This document shows, piece by piece, positions 43,709-52,126 of a DNA stretch of 64,000 bases. A program made the position numbers and the translations under genes. The first letter of the stretch is position 1. Every line of letters begins with the position of its first letter. This DNA is from Candidatus Poribacteria bacterium. Lineage in GTDB: Bacteria; Poribacteria; WGA-4E; WGA-3G. The notes beneath the pieces were generated by a model. It saw only the letters and a list, made by a program, of their open reading frames with translations, was not told the DNA's origin and searched no databases. The stretch is taken from assembly GCA_026702755.1 (NCBI GenBank), contig JAPPBX010000090.1, positions 62,001 through 126,000 of the forward strand. The letters are read 5' to 3'.

Positions 43709-44734
43709 ATGAAATCAATCCTGTTCTATCTATCAATCATCTGTGTGATATTTGCCGTAGGGTGCGATAACGCCTCGAAACGCGACACCGCCCAAGGCGA
43801 AAAAAGTGATACAACTGCCAAGTTGGTGAACGATAGCACCTCAAAACGCCGCTTCGTCAGCGTCGGCACAGCTCCTGCTGGAGGAGCATTTTTCGTCGTC
43901 GGTTCCGCAATCGCTGAGGTCGTCGCTGGTAACGCACCGGAAGCAGATTGGGAAGTCACTGCCGAAGCCACCAAAGGCACACAAGAGAACATCCGTCGCA
44001 TTGTAAGCGGTGAACTGGAATTCGCACTCGCCAACGCTGCAATCTCTTATTTCGCTGTGCGCGGCGAGGGTGCGTGGGAAACCGAATACACCATCCGTAC
44101 CGTCATGACGCTTGCTCCAAATGTTGGTTTGTTTATTACATCACAGTCTTCAGGCATCCGTACGATTCAAGACTTTGCTGGAAAACGGATTGTCGTCGGA
44201 CCGGCAGGCGCAGGCTTTGAGTATTTCCTGAAACCGATACTGGCAGCACATGGTATCACCTACGAAGACTTCACACCGATCAACAGCCACTACATCGGTG
44301 CGGTAGATCTATTAGCTGACGGTTCCGCTGCTGCGGCATTCATGGGTGGAGCAATCCCAACACCAGCCGTCACGCAAGCCAGCACATCCCAAAACATCTT
44401 TTTTATTCCGCTCGACGAAACAGCGAAACAGTCTCTCTTTGAAGATTATCCCTTCTTTAATGCGATAACTATCCCTGCGAACACCTACAAAGGACAGACG
44501 GAGCCGTTCGCCAGTATGAACGTAGGCGCAATGCATCTCATCACCGCCGAGAACGTAGATGAAAATATGGTTTACGAATTTACGAAAACCTTATATACAC
44601 ACCGAGCAGAGGTCGTCAAACGGCACGGTGCTGGCAAAGCGATTAATCCGAAAAACGTTGTCAAAGATACAGGCACGCCTTTCCATCCGGGTGCTATCCG
44701 TTTCTACCGCGAAATCGGTATTTGGAACGAATAA
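43709..44734 (+). CDS. TAXI-family TRAP transporter solute-binding lipoprotein
   Basis: This is a predicted periplasmic binding protein of a TRAP-TAXI importer, 341 residues. The N-terminus has a lipoprotein signal with lipobox FAVGC (Cys near residue 19). The body shows SVGTAPAGGAFFVVGSAIAEVV, EATKGTQENIRRIVSGELEFALAN and DFAGKRIVVGPAGAGFEYF. Its membrane partners DctQM or the fused permease are not in the window. Ligands of TAXI proteins are often glutamate or related compounds; the one here is unknown. Confidence 0.9.
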   Translation: MKSILFYLSIICVIFAVGCDNASKRDTAQGEKSDTTAKLVNDSTSKRRFVSVGTAPAGGAFFVVGSAIAEVVAGNAPEADWEVTAEATKGTQENIRRIVSGELEFALANAAISYFAVRGEGAWETEYTIRTVMTLAPNVGLFITSQSSGIRTIQDFAGKRIVVGPAGAGFEYFLKPILAAHGITYEDFTPINSHYIGAVDLLADGSAAAAFMGGAIPTPAVTQASTSQNIFFIPLDETAKQSLFEDYPFFNAITIPANTYKGQTEPFASMNVGAMHLITAENVDENMVYEFTKTLYTHRAEVVKRHGAGKAINPKNVVKDTGTPFHPGAIRFYREIGIWNE

Positions 44735-44851
44735 AAAAGTGCAACTTTTTTGTGGCTCGTTTGTAGTTAAGAATACGCGCATAGAGGGGCCGGAAATAGG
44801 GTTTTCTGAGTCAAGCAATATATTGACTGAGATGTCCCTTTTTCCGGTCAG

Positions 44852-44890
44852 CTTCGGTCTGAGGGAGATTATTCTCCTTTCAGACCGAAG
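44852..44890. repeat. Perfect 11-bp stem hairpin
   Basis: CTTCGGTCTGA is complementary to TCAGACCGAAG with GGGAG/CTCC extending the stem inward. It is not followed by a T-run, so a transcription terminator is possible but not shown. Confidence 0.7.
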
Positions 44891-45074
44891 TCTCTTCGCA
44901 TTTCAAACATGAAGCCCTCAATAGTGAGGTAACACCTACAAATCATCCTCACAAAACAGAACAGATTTTCAATACCAGCCGCTTAACCTTTAGTCGCAGC
45001 AACGTCCTATCTCAATTCGTACAGAAAATCCAAATCATCACCCAAAATTTACTTAACATACGCTAAAAAAATAC

Positions 45075-45104
45075 TTGACTTTAAAACGCTTTCTTTGTTA
45101 TAAT
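45075..45104 (+). promoter_or_regulatory. dnaN promoter
   Basis: TTGACT (45075-45080), an 18-bp spacer and TATAAT (45099-45104) lie 29 bp ahead of the dnaN ATG; AAGGAGA follows as the ribosome-binding site. Confidence 0.7.
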
Positions 45105-45133
45105 TGTAAAAATGCTTATTAAGGAGACTGGAA

Positions 45134-46237
45134 ATGGAATTAACTTTTGAAAAAGATGACCTCCTGTATTCCCTACAAGTCTTACAAGGTGTCGCGAGCG
45201 GACGTACGACTTTACCCATTCTTTCAAATGTCCTCATCCAAGCCGCAGATGGGAAAATTGAGTGTGTCGCCACGGATTTAGAAGTCGGGATTAAGATGAA
45301 GGTGGAAGGTGTCATTCAAGAAGACGGCGCAATCACTGTCTCCGCTAAGAAGCTGGCAGACATCGTCAAGGAATTGCCCGTAGATAAAACAATACACCTC
45401 GCAACGACAGCAAACGACCGCGTCGAGATTACGTGCGGCGATGGCGTTTACAAGATTATCGGACTCCCGGACGAAGAATTTCCCCAATTGCCTTCTGTTG
45501 ATGGACATTCACTAACAATCGAGGGAGAAACGCTGCGCGCTGTCCTCCGCAGAACCGAATTCGCGGCTGCGACAGAGGATGTGCGCTACTTCCTAAATGG
45601 TCTGTGTTTTAATTTTCTTCCTGACCGAACAGAAGTCGTCGCCACTGATGCGATAAGACTCGCACTCGCTTGCTGTGAACCGTTTCAGACACCGGAGAAT
45701 GTAGAGAGCTTCATCGTTCCACTCAAAGCCGTTAAAGAGATTGAACGCACTTTTGCTGAATCCGATGAAGTGCAGGTCTCAATTTTTGAAAATCAGATTC
45801 TCTTCGCCGATGAGAACGCTACCTTAACGACACGGCTTGTAGAAGGGGATTACCCGCCATATCAGAAGCTCATCCCTGATTCGACAGTGGACAAGGCGGT
45901 TGTTCCTAAAGAACAGATTCTGCACGCGGCACGCCGAGTCGCATTGTTATCAAATCCAAAGACCTTTGCCGTCTGTTTGGAGATTGATACTGAACAGATT
46001 CAGATTTCAGCGAGGACCCCAGAATTAGGAGAGGCACACGAGACGCTTCCTGTAGAGTCGAGCACTGGACGCGTCCGGTTGGGGATTGATGCCCGCTTAC
46101 TGATAGAGACACTGGCACACATCGAAACGGAATCAATCGCGATAGAGTTTACAGGCGCAGTAGCTCCTGTAGCCTTTAAACCGACCAATGAAGAAAGACA
46201 TATTTGTCTGATAAATCCGATGCGTTTGGAATCTTAA
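45134..46237 (+). CDS. dnaN: DNA polymerase III beta subunit (sliding clamp)
   Basis: DnaN is the processivity clamp of replication, 367 residues with three similar domains. It starts MELTFEKDDLLYSLQVLQGVASGRTTLPILSNVLIQA. It continues with GLPDEEFPQLP, FAAATEDVRYFLNGLCF and VEGDYPPYQKLIPDS, and ends HICLINPMRLES where the usual family end has MPxRL. The ribosome-binding site and promoter are clear. dnaA and recF are not adjacent, so this is not a classical origin region. Confidence 0.95.
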   Translation: MELTFEKDDLLYSLQVLQGVASGRTTLPILSNVLIQAADGKIECVATDLEVGIKMKVEGVIQEDGAITVSAKKLADIVKELPVDKTIHLATTANDRVEITCGDGVYKIIGLPDEEFPQLPSVDGHSLTIEGETLRAVLRRTEFAAATEDVRYFLNGLCFNFLPDRTEVVATDAIRLALACCEPFQTPENVESFIVPLKAVKEIERTFAESDEVQVSIFENQILFADENATLTTRLVEGDYPPYQKLIPDSTVDKAVVPKEQILHAARRVALLSNPKTFAVCLEIDTEQIQISARTPELGEAHETLPVESSTGRVRLGIDARLLIETLAHIETESIAIEFTGAVAPVAFKPTNEERHICLINPMRLES

Positions 46238-46308
46238 AAGTGCTGTAGTAGCCAACCCGAAACATTGCAGTTCCACTGTAGGAACAGAGACATTTTTTTT
46301 ACAGTACA

Positions 46309-46344
46309 GTGAAGGGCACGCCACCTTGCGTGCCCTTCACTTTT
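46309..46344 (+). terminator. Rho-independent terminator after dnaN
   Basis: GTGAAGGGCACGC (46309-46321) pairs perfectly with GCGTGCCCTTCAC (46328-46340) around a 6-base loop, followed by TTTT. It separates dnaN from the tRNA genes. Confidence 0.8.
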
Positions 46345-46379
46345 CTACAGATGCATCCAAAAAATATTTCTCAAAAAAC

Positions 46380-46408
46380 TTGACAACGTTTCTGTTTTAT
46401 GGTATTAT
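46380..46408 (+). promoter_or_regulatory. Promoter for the tRNA pair
   Basis: TTGACA (46380-46385), a 17-bp spacer and TATTAT (46403-46408) end 12 bases before the tRNA-Phe gene. Confidence 0.7.
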
Positions 46409-46420
46409 TATATACCTGAT

Positions 46421-46493
<73 letters not shown>

Positions 46494-46507
46494 TTTCAAT
46501 TTGCCAA

Positions 46508-46579
46508 GCCGGTGTAGCTCAGTGGAAGAGCAACTGATTCGTAATCAGTAGGTCGGAGGTTCAAATCCTCTCATCGGCT
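46508..46579 (+). tRNA. tRNA-Thr (CGU)
   Basis: Acceptor stem GCCGGTG/CATCGGC, D arm GCTC/GAGC, anticodon stem ACTGA/TCAGT with loop TTCGTAA (anticodon CGT), T arm GGAGG/CCTCT with TTCAAAT loop. It reads ACG threonine codons. CCA is not encoded. It lies 14 bases after tRNA-Phe and probably shares its transcript. Confidence 0.95.
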
Positions 46580-46662
46580 CTTCTATCCGCCCGATATTAA
46601 CAAATTGACAACCCCGGATCCGTTTCTTACGCTTACCCCATTCGTCTGAAAATTGTGGGATC

Positions 46663-47172
46663 ATGTCGATGAATTATACCGCACTACTAAACGCATTAAA
46701 GGATATACTCCCTCTTTTACCGCAGAGTGTTCAAAGATTGATGCCTCCACTACTAAACGCATTAAAGTTTATATTTCCTCGTTTACCGCAGAGTGTTCAA
46801 AGATTGATGCCTGGATTCTTAGCATTTCTGCCTCTGGCACTTGAAGTTGCTAAACTCCTGTACAAACATCGCCAAGAAATCAGAGATACTATTGAGAATC
46901 TAACCGAGCGCACTTCAACGCAAACTAAACAGGTGAGTGATAGCATCGCAATGACTGTTCCGCGTTTGCCAAAGAGGGTAGGTCGAAAGTTGCATCGTTG
47001 GTTGGAATATTTGCCCTTCACACTTGAACTTGCTAAAGCATCTTATGAAAAGAACAGCCAAAAAGTCCGTAGTTTAACAACGCCGCTCCCAAGCAAGGTT
47101 AAAAGAAAAATCAACAGATTATTGAAACGCCATCATCGTCCACAGCGTTTGAATTTATTCCATAGATTTTAG
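46663..47172 (+). CDS. Small hypothetical protein with an internal 22-residue duplication
   Basis: This 169-residue protein of unknown family begins with two near-identical 22-residue units (LLNALKDILPLLPQSVQRLMPP and LLNALKFIFPRLPQSVQRLMPG). Further helical segments (FLAFLPLALEVAKLLYKHRQEI and WLEYLPFTLELAKASYEKNSQK) echo the same idea, and the C-terminus is strongly basic. It has no cysteine and only short hydrophobic stretches, suggesting amphipathic helices. The two copies differ at only a few bases in 66. It lies after the tRNA pair with a weak ribosome-binding site, so coding status is likely but unproven. Confidence 0.55.
   Translation: MSMNYTALLNALKDILPLLPQSVQRLMPPLLNALKFIFPRLPQSVQRLMPGFLAFLPLALEVAKLLYKHRQEIRDTIENLTERTSTQTKQVSDSIAMTVPRLPKRVGRKLHRWLEYLPFTLELAKASYEKNSQKVRSLTTPLPSKVKRKINRLLKRHHRPQRLNLFHRF
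46682..46811 (+). repeat. 66-bp tandem duplication
   Basis: A 66-bp unit starting at CACTACTAAACGC is present twice (from 46682 and 46748), ending in CAAAGATTGATGCC both times. The copies keep the reading frame (22 codons). Confidence 0.9.
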
Positions 47173-47226
47173 AACTTTCTTCGTAGATTTCAACATTAGG
47201 AACATTGGATTCCATTTCTTTTTTCA

Positions 47227-48336
47227 TCACTCCCCCAATTCTGACTCAGCAGCGATATCTTCTTCAAGCGACTTGATATTTGCCAAGACCGTCGGGTGCG
47301 GTTCAATTTCATAGACTTTCCGATACACTTCCAACGCAGCTTCTTTATCACCGAGGAAACTCGCATAAATTTCCCCCATCCGTTCCCACGCGCGAACCTC
47401 TTGAGGATCAAGTTCCACGATGCGTTCGTAGACTTGCAGGGCATCCGCATATTGACGCGTTTCGATATCCTCTCGCTCAAGTGCAGACGCGCGTGCAAAA
47501 AGCAGTCCGACGAGATCGGTAATGACTTCATCCATCCCAGGACGCTTTTCAAGTGCTTGTTCCAATACGAGAATTGCCTCCGATTCAAGTCGGGTAACCT
47601 CAGTAAAATCTTCAATCGTGTATTCTCGGTCTAAAAACCGATATTTCTGAAGCATTTTGGAGTATGTTCTGGATAGCTGCAGACGTGCAAGGATACCGAT
47701 AGGTGCTTTTTCGGAGAGCACGACTCGCAACTCAGGATCGTTTTCAATCGCTTTTTTGTAGTGTTCCTCTGCCTGCTCAAACTGCTTACTTCCCTGATAG
47801 AGGACACCAAGGAGATAGTGTGCTTCGGCATTGCTCGGATCTTTTTTAACGACTGCGAGGAACTCCTCTGCGGCTTCGCTGAGTAAATAGTCATCGCGAA
47901 GCAGTTTTCCACGTAAAAGACGGACATCAGGATGGTCAGGTTGAACGCGTGATGCGTGTTCCAAACGCGCCTTTGCATCTTTCAGCCAACCACTTTGTGA
48001 ATAAATTGCAGCGATGCGAAGATTGGCATGCAAACGGATTTCTGCCCCTGTTTTCGAGGCTCCATTTATCAAGTGCTTTTGTGCTTCCGCATCATCTTCT
48101 AATGCTTGCAATGCCTGCCAATAAAAAAGCGCGGCATCAACGAGATCCTGTTGGGCAAAGAGTGTGTCTGCTTTCTCAACAAAGCCACCTACCTGCGACA
48201 CCGGTGGTGATCCGGATTCCGCACTGCCCCGCTGGATATAGAAAAACGCAAGCACAATAAAACCGATGACTACAAGTACTTCCGCATAAAAAAGCCAACT
48301 GCGTAAGGAAAATAGGGATTTCGTGTTAAATGACAT
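47227..48336 (-). CDS. Membrane-anchored TPR protein
   Basis: This protein of about 369 residues has one N-terminal membrane segment (WLFYAEVLVVIGFIVLAFFYI) and a soluble domain of TPR units. Examples are RLHANLRIAAIYSQSGWLKDAKARLEHASRVQPDHPD, AEAHYLLGVLYQGSKQFEQAEEHYKKAIENDPE and VRAWERMGEIYASFLGDKEAALEVYRKVYEIEPHP. The ATG at 48336 with AAGGGAG is preferred over the earlier in-frame start at 48396. It follows the DsbD-like gene by 73 bp on the same strand and may be part of its transcript. Confidence 0.84.
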   Translation of the reverse strand: MSFNTKSLFSLRSWLFYAEVLVVIGFIVLAFFYIQRGSAESGSPPVSQVGGFVEKADTLFAQQDLVDAALFYWQALQALEDDAEAQKHLINGASKTGAEIRLHANLRIAAIYSQSGWLKDAKARLEHASRVQPDHPDVRLLRGKLLRDDYLLSEAAEEFLAVVKKDPSNAEAHYLLGVLYQGSKQFEQAEEHYKKAIENDPELRVVLSEKAPIGILARLQLSRTYSKMLQKYRFLDREYTIEDFTEVTRLESEAILVLEQALEKRPGMDEVITDLVGLLFARASALEREDIETRQYADALQVYERIVELDPQEVRAWERMGEIYASFLGDKEAALEVYRKVYEIEPHPTVLANIKSLEEDIAAESELGE

Positions 48337-48409
48337 GTTCACTCCCTTGTCTTGATATAGTGCACAAGACGATGGAACATAAGTTTTAATCCACAATCAA
48401 AACGACGCG

Positions 48410-50260
48410 CTACTGTGCGCGACTCTCAATTTCGTCAAGAATACCGAGCATCTTCTCCGCATCAACGAAACCGGTGAACCGCTTAAGAGTAACACCATCG
48501 GCATTCAAGAAAATGACAACTGGCAATCCCGGTATCTGGTACTTCTCGGTGAGTGCTTTCGTCGTTTCGGAGGTGCGCGTGAAATCGAGTTTGACATTGA
48601 CATAATCAGCGAGTCTCGCGGCAACAGCAGGATCTGCATACGTCAGATGGTCCAGCTCCTTACAAGCAGCACACCAAGAGGCATAAAAATCGAGCATTAC
48701 GAGTTTGTCCTCCCGCTTGGCGATTTCAAATCCCTCGGCTTCGTCGTACACCCAATCAAGATGGGGTCCAGCAGGCTGCTGGATACCACCGACAAACATA
48801 TAAGCACCGAGCACCGCTAACAAAAGACCGCATGCCTTTCGGAATTTCATCTGTGGAGAGATACCACTGAAACGTTCCGTCAACTTGCCAAGCCACACGC
48901 CAATCAGCACTAAACCACCCGCAATAGCGAAGAACGGTAGCGAATTTTGCAGGAAACTCTGCAACAGTGGGAACACGTCTTTAAGAAAGTAGAGTGCCAT
49001 CGTAATAATCGCAATGCCGAAGATGTTCTCCAAAACATACATCCATCCGCCTGAACGCGGCAGCGCAGAGAGTAACCCGGAGAACGTGCCAATACCGATA
49101 AAAAGTAACCCCATTCCGAGAGCATAAGTGAACATGAGCCAGAATCCGAGGAAGAGGCTGCCCGTCGTTGCAATATAAGTTAGGACGACCGCTAATGCTG
49201 GTCCTGTGCAAGGTGCCGCAATCACACCTGCGACTGTTCCCATAGCGAATGCCCCGGCAAATCCGGTCCCTCCAACGGTGTTGAGACGATTTTGCACCGA
49301 GTATGGCAATCGAATCTCAAAAACACCGAACATAGACAATCCCAAACTCACAAGAATTAGACTGATGAAGCCAACAACCCACGGGTTCGCCATTATTTGA
49401 CCGAAAACTGCGCCTGTCGATGCAACCGCCACACCTAAAATCGAATAGGTAACGACGATGCCAAGGACATACACAATAGAGAGCAGGAAAGATTTGAGAA
49501 AACCAGCAGATTCATTCGCACCGAAAACGGAAACGGTGATCGGTATGAGCGGATAAACACACGGGGTTAAACTGGTCAAAATACCACCAGCAAACACAAG
49601 CAAAAACGCAAGCCAGACCTGTCCACCAGAGAGCGCACGCGCAAGGGTTCCTTCGTCGCTATCAGCATCCGGTAGTGCCCCAAATTGAATATTGGCAAAA
49701 ACCGCTTCATTAACTCGCTGAACGGTGTCCTCTATACCAACAACTTCAATAGGAACCTCAAAAGCCAGAACTTCAGGTAACAGACACTGTTCCTCGTTAC
49801 ATGCTTGATATCTCAGTTCCAAATCCATCGTGATCGGTTCAATTGGCGCGTCTTGACTTAAATCGGCTTGGATACCGATGGTGATGGTATCGTGATAGAC
49901 GGGTGCCTCTCCAATGGAGCCAAGTTCCAATACTTCGCCAACGGGATATACCATCTCACCGACAGTGAGATGTGGCGTATCGGGGAAAATGACCTCGGTC
50001 GCGATAAGCCCTTCGCCAGCGGGATTCGCGTTGACATGCCATCCTTCGGCAATCTCAACAACGACAGCCATTTGAAATTGGCTTCCGGGTTGCACCTTGT
50101 CAACAGAGAGGTATCCTTTTGCAGTGAGTTTCTCAGTAGACAGTTTTTCATCAAGTCCAAAATCTGCGAACTGTGCTTGGACATGAACTAGAAAAATCAT
50201 CGGAACAAGAGTCACCACACACCAGAGCAAATATTTACGAAGTTTGTTGGTTCTTAACAT
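48410..50260 (-). CDS. dsbD: Thiol:disulfide interchange protein DsbD
   Basis: DsbD passes electrons from cytoplasmic thioredoxin across the membrane to periplasmic disulfide reductases. The 616 residues show a signal peptide and an N-terminal domain with the CNEEQC pair (near residue 153). About eight membrane segments follow, with TPCVYPLIPITVSVF and APCTGPALAVVLTYI, and a C-terminal thioredoxin domain with WCAAC (near 535). The order matches the three DsbD modules. It lies 17 bp after the PorX-like gene, an arrangement consistent with one transcript. Confidence 0.94.
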   Translation of the reverse strand: MLRTNKLRKYLLWCVVTLVPMIFLVHVQAQFADFGLDEKLSTEKLTAKGYLSVDKVQPGSQFQMAVVVEIAEGWHVNANPAGEGLIATEVIFPDTPHLTVGEMVYPVGEVLELGSIGEAPVYHDTITIGIQADLSQDAPIEPITMDLELRYQACNEEQCLLPEVLAFEVPIEVVGIEDTVQRVNEAVFANIQFGALPDADSDEGTLARALSGGQVWLAFLLVFAGGILTSLTPCVYPLIPITVSVFGANESAGFLKSFLLSIVYVLGIVVTYSILGVAVASTGAVFGQIMANPWVVGFISLILVSLGLSMFGVFEIRLPYSVQNRLNTVGGTGFAGAFAMGTVAGVIAAPCTGPALAVVLTYIATTGSLFLGFWLMFTYALGMGLLFIGIGTFSGLLSALPRSGGWMYVLENIFGIAIITMALYFLKDVFPLLQSFLQNSLPFFAIAGGLVLIGVWLGKLTERFSGISPQMKFRKACGLLLAVLGAYMFVGGIQQPAGPHLDWVYDEAEGFEIAKREDKLVMLDFYASWCAACKELDHLTYADPAVAARLADYVNVKLDFTRTSETTKALTEKYQIPGLPVVIFLNADGVTLKRFTGFVDAEKMLGILDEIESRAQ

Positions 50261-50277
50261 ACGTTAGTTCTCCTCAA

Positions 50278-51933
50278 CTACCTCGGTTCAAGCACCACAC
50301 AGGGTAGGATCATCTCTTCAAGTGAAATGCCGCCGTGTTGGAAACTGCCTTGAAATATTTCCTTATACATATTGAACTGCCTGTCATAAACGAAATAGTA
50401 ATCCTCTTTGGCGAGAATATAACTTTTGCCAGCTTCTTCACCGGGTAGACGGTATGCGACAGGATCCTTTATGAGCCATCCGGCTTCAGGTGCGCATGAA
50501 ATGCCTTTCCCCTCTTTAAACCGAAGTCCCGTGGTGAGTTCAGCTTGGCTCGAAACTTTCGCTGCATTTTGACAGAGCAGCGAACCGTGGTCAGACGTTA
50601 AGATGACGGTCATACCGCGGTCAGCAGCGATTCTGAATACCTTATACAGATGCGAATGCTGAAACCACGCCTGTACGAGTGCCCGGAATGCGGTTTCATC
50701 TGGAACAAGCTGTTGAAGTAAATCCACCTCATGCCGTGTGTGTGTCAACATATCCAGAAAATCAACAACAAGTGCTGTCAAACTAATTCGATCTGTGACA
50801 CTTAACCAATGTAGGTATTGCATCTCCCCTCGTGTATCAAAAATTTTGAAGTAATGCAGGGGTGGCTTCAGAGGTATCCCATGCCGCTCAAATTGCAAGC
50901 GCATGAGTGCTTTCTCATAGCGGTTGATGCTTGTGTGTGCTTGATCGGGTTCAGCGTATAGATCCGGATGCCTTTCTGCGAACTCAAGCGGAAACAACCC
51001 ACTAAAAATAGCGTTTCGTGCATAACGGGTCGCTGTGGGCAAGATAGAATAATAGTAATCAGTCGTTATGTTGAAAAGCGGGTAGAGCAACGGCTCAATT
51101 TTCAACCAATGATCCAACCGCATACAATCCATAACAACAAACAGCACCTGCTTTCCTGCCTGAATTTCAGGGATGACATATTTGTAAACGACATCTACAG
51201 ATAAAGTCGGGGACGCTTCACCTACAAGCCAACCGTGATAGTTGTCTTGGATATAGTTAGCAAAAGCTGCATTTGCCTCTCGCTTCTCTATTTCATGGAT
51301 AGACTTAAGTTCGTCAACGTTATCAAGTGTATCAAGCCGCAGATCCCATTCCACAAGACGCACATAGGTATCAATCCATGTTTCCCAATCATCGGCAGCG
51401 TCCCAGTCCTGCGTCATCTCACCTAAAACCTGTGTTCCACTAAAACTCCGGCTGTACGCTTGCGGCGTATATGCTTCACGGATTGCTCGCTTCTCAAGCA
51501 GGAAGGTGAGTGATGTCGATAACTGCTTGTGCGAAGTTTCCTCCTGATCACTTGTTGAGATTACGAAAATATCGTCAACATCGTAAAGGCTTCCTTGCTC
51601 CATTACCTCCTGCCCACTCTCGTGCGTTAGAAGAATAATAGGGATATGCGCGTTCACACTCCGAACACGCGAAAGCAGATTTTCCTCTTGCGTCGGTGCA
51701 TCATAATTTAATAAAACTGCGTGATATGTCTCTTCTTGGAGTAAAGAAACGCCTTCAGCCCCAGTGTCCACTAAAGAAACATTGTACCCTTTGAACTCCA
51801 AGAAGCGAATGTAGGGTTTGGGTGTTATATACGTCTGTTCCTCATTATATGTGTTTTCAAGTTGAGCATTAGATTGCTCTACATCAGATATCTGGTTGTC
51901 AATCCACAGAATCCTCCATTTTTTCTCTTGCAT
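50278..51933 (-). CDS. PorX-like protein: receiver-like domain plus PglZ (alkaline-phosphatase fold) domain
   Basis: The 551 residues from the ATG at 51933 (ribosome-binding AAGGGGG) resemble PorX, the type IX secretion response regulator of Bacteroidetes. The N-terminus is receiver-like (WRILWIDNQ, KGYNVSLVDTGAEGVSLLQEETYHAVLLNYDAP, IPIILLTHES). The C-terminal PglZ domain has VLFVVMDCMRLDHW with metal Asp, the conserved LPTATRYARNAIFSGLFP with the phosphatase-type Thr, and TSDHGSLL. The receiver has lost key residues, and about 25 residues are inserted after IDNQ. It heads a dsbD-TPR cluster. PorY, PorL and other T9SS genes are not in the window. Confidence 0.75.
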   Translation of the reverse strand: MQEKKWRILWIDNQISDVEQSNAQLENTYNEEQTYITPKPYIRFLEFKGYNVSLVDTGAEGVSLLQEETYHAVLLNYDAPTQEENLLSRVRSVNAHIPIILLTHESGQEVMEQGSLYDVDDIFVISTSDQEETSHKQLSTSLTFLLEKRAIREAYTPQAYSRSFSGTQVLGEMTQDWDAADDWETWIDTYVRLVEWDLRLDTLDNVDELKSIHEIEKREANAAFANYIQDNYHGWLVGEASPTLSVDVVYKYVIPEIQAGKQVLFVVMDCMRLDHWLKIEPLLYPLFNITTDYYYSILPTATRYARNAIFSGLFPLEFAERHPDLYAEPDQAHTSINRYEKALMRLQFERHGIPLKPPLHYFKIFDTRGEMQYLHWLSVTDRISLTALVVDFLDMLTHTRHEVDLLQQLVPDETAFRALVQAWFQHSHLYKVFRIAADRGMTVILTSDHGSLLCQNAAKVSSQAELTTGLRFKEGKGISCAPEAGWLIKDPVAYRLPGEEAGKSYILAKEDYYFVYDRQFNMYKEIFQGSFQHGGISLEEMILPCVVLEPR

Positions 51934-52126
51934 GTTATACCCCCTTTTTGGCGCAGCTCGCAAGCCGAAACTTGCTTGACAACAGCGCAACATAGGCTCA
52001 CAAAGTGTATCCTACATCTTAATAAAACGGGCAATCCATCAGCTGCCCGATGTTTCGGGGTGAGCATTTATAAATCCTTCAACAAAAAGCAAAAAACACG
52101 ACGTGATCCTCTGCTTAACAACAAAA

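Larger units (their letters stand above)
44735..45133. other. Intergenic region upstream of dnaN with two inverted repeats
   Basis: No gene is seen in this 399-bp gap. It holds an imperfect inverted repeat with arms CCGGAAATAGGG (44790-44801) and CCCTTTTTCCGG (44836-44847). A second, perfect one follows (CTTCGGTCTGA 44852-44862 and TCAGACCGAAG 44880-44890). The dnaN promoter occupies the right side. The hairpins are separated by only four bases. Confidence 0.65.

Noticed and set aside
45134-46237. Replication origin near dnaN
   Set aside because: No dnaA, recF or gyrB is adjacent, and no cluster of DnaA-box-like TTATCCACA sequence was noticed in the upstream gap.
50278-51933. A complete type IX secretion system
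   Set aside because: Only a PorX-like protein is visible; no PorL, PorM, PorN, SprA or PorU genes are in the window, so a full system cannot be claimed.
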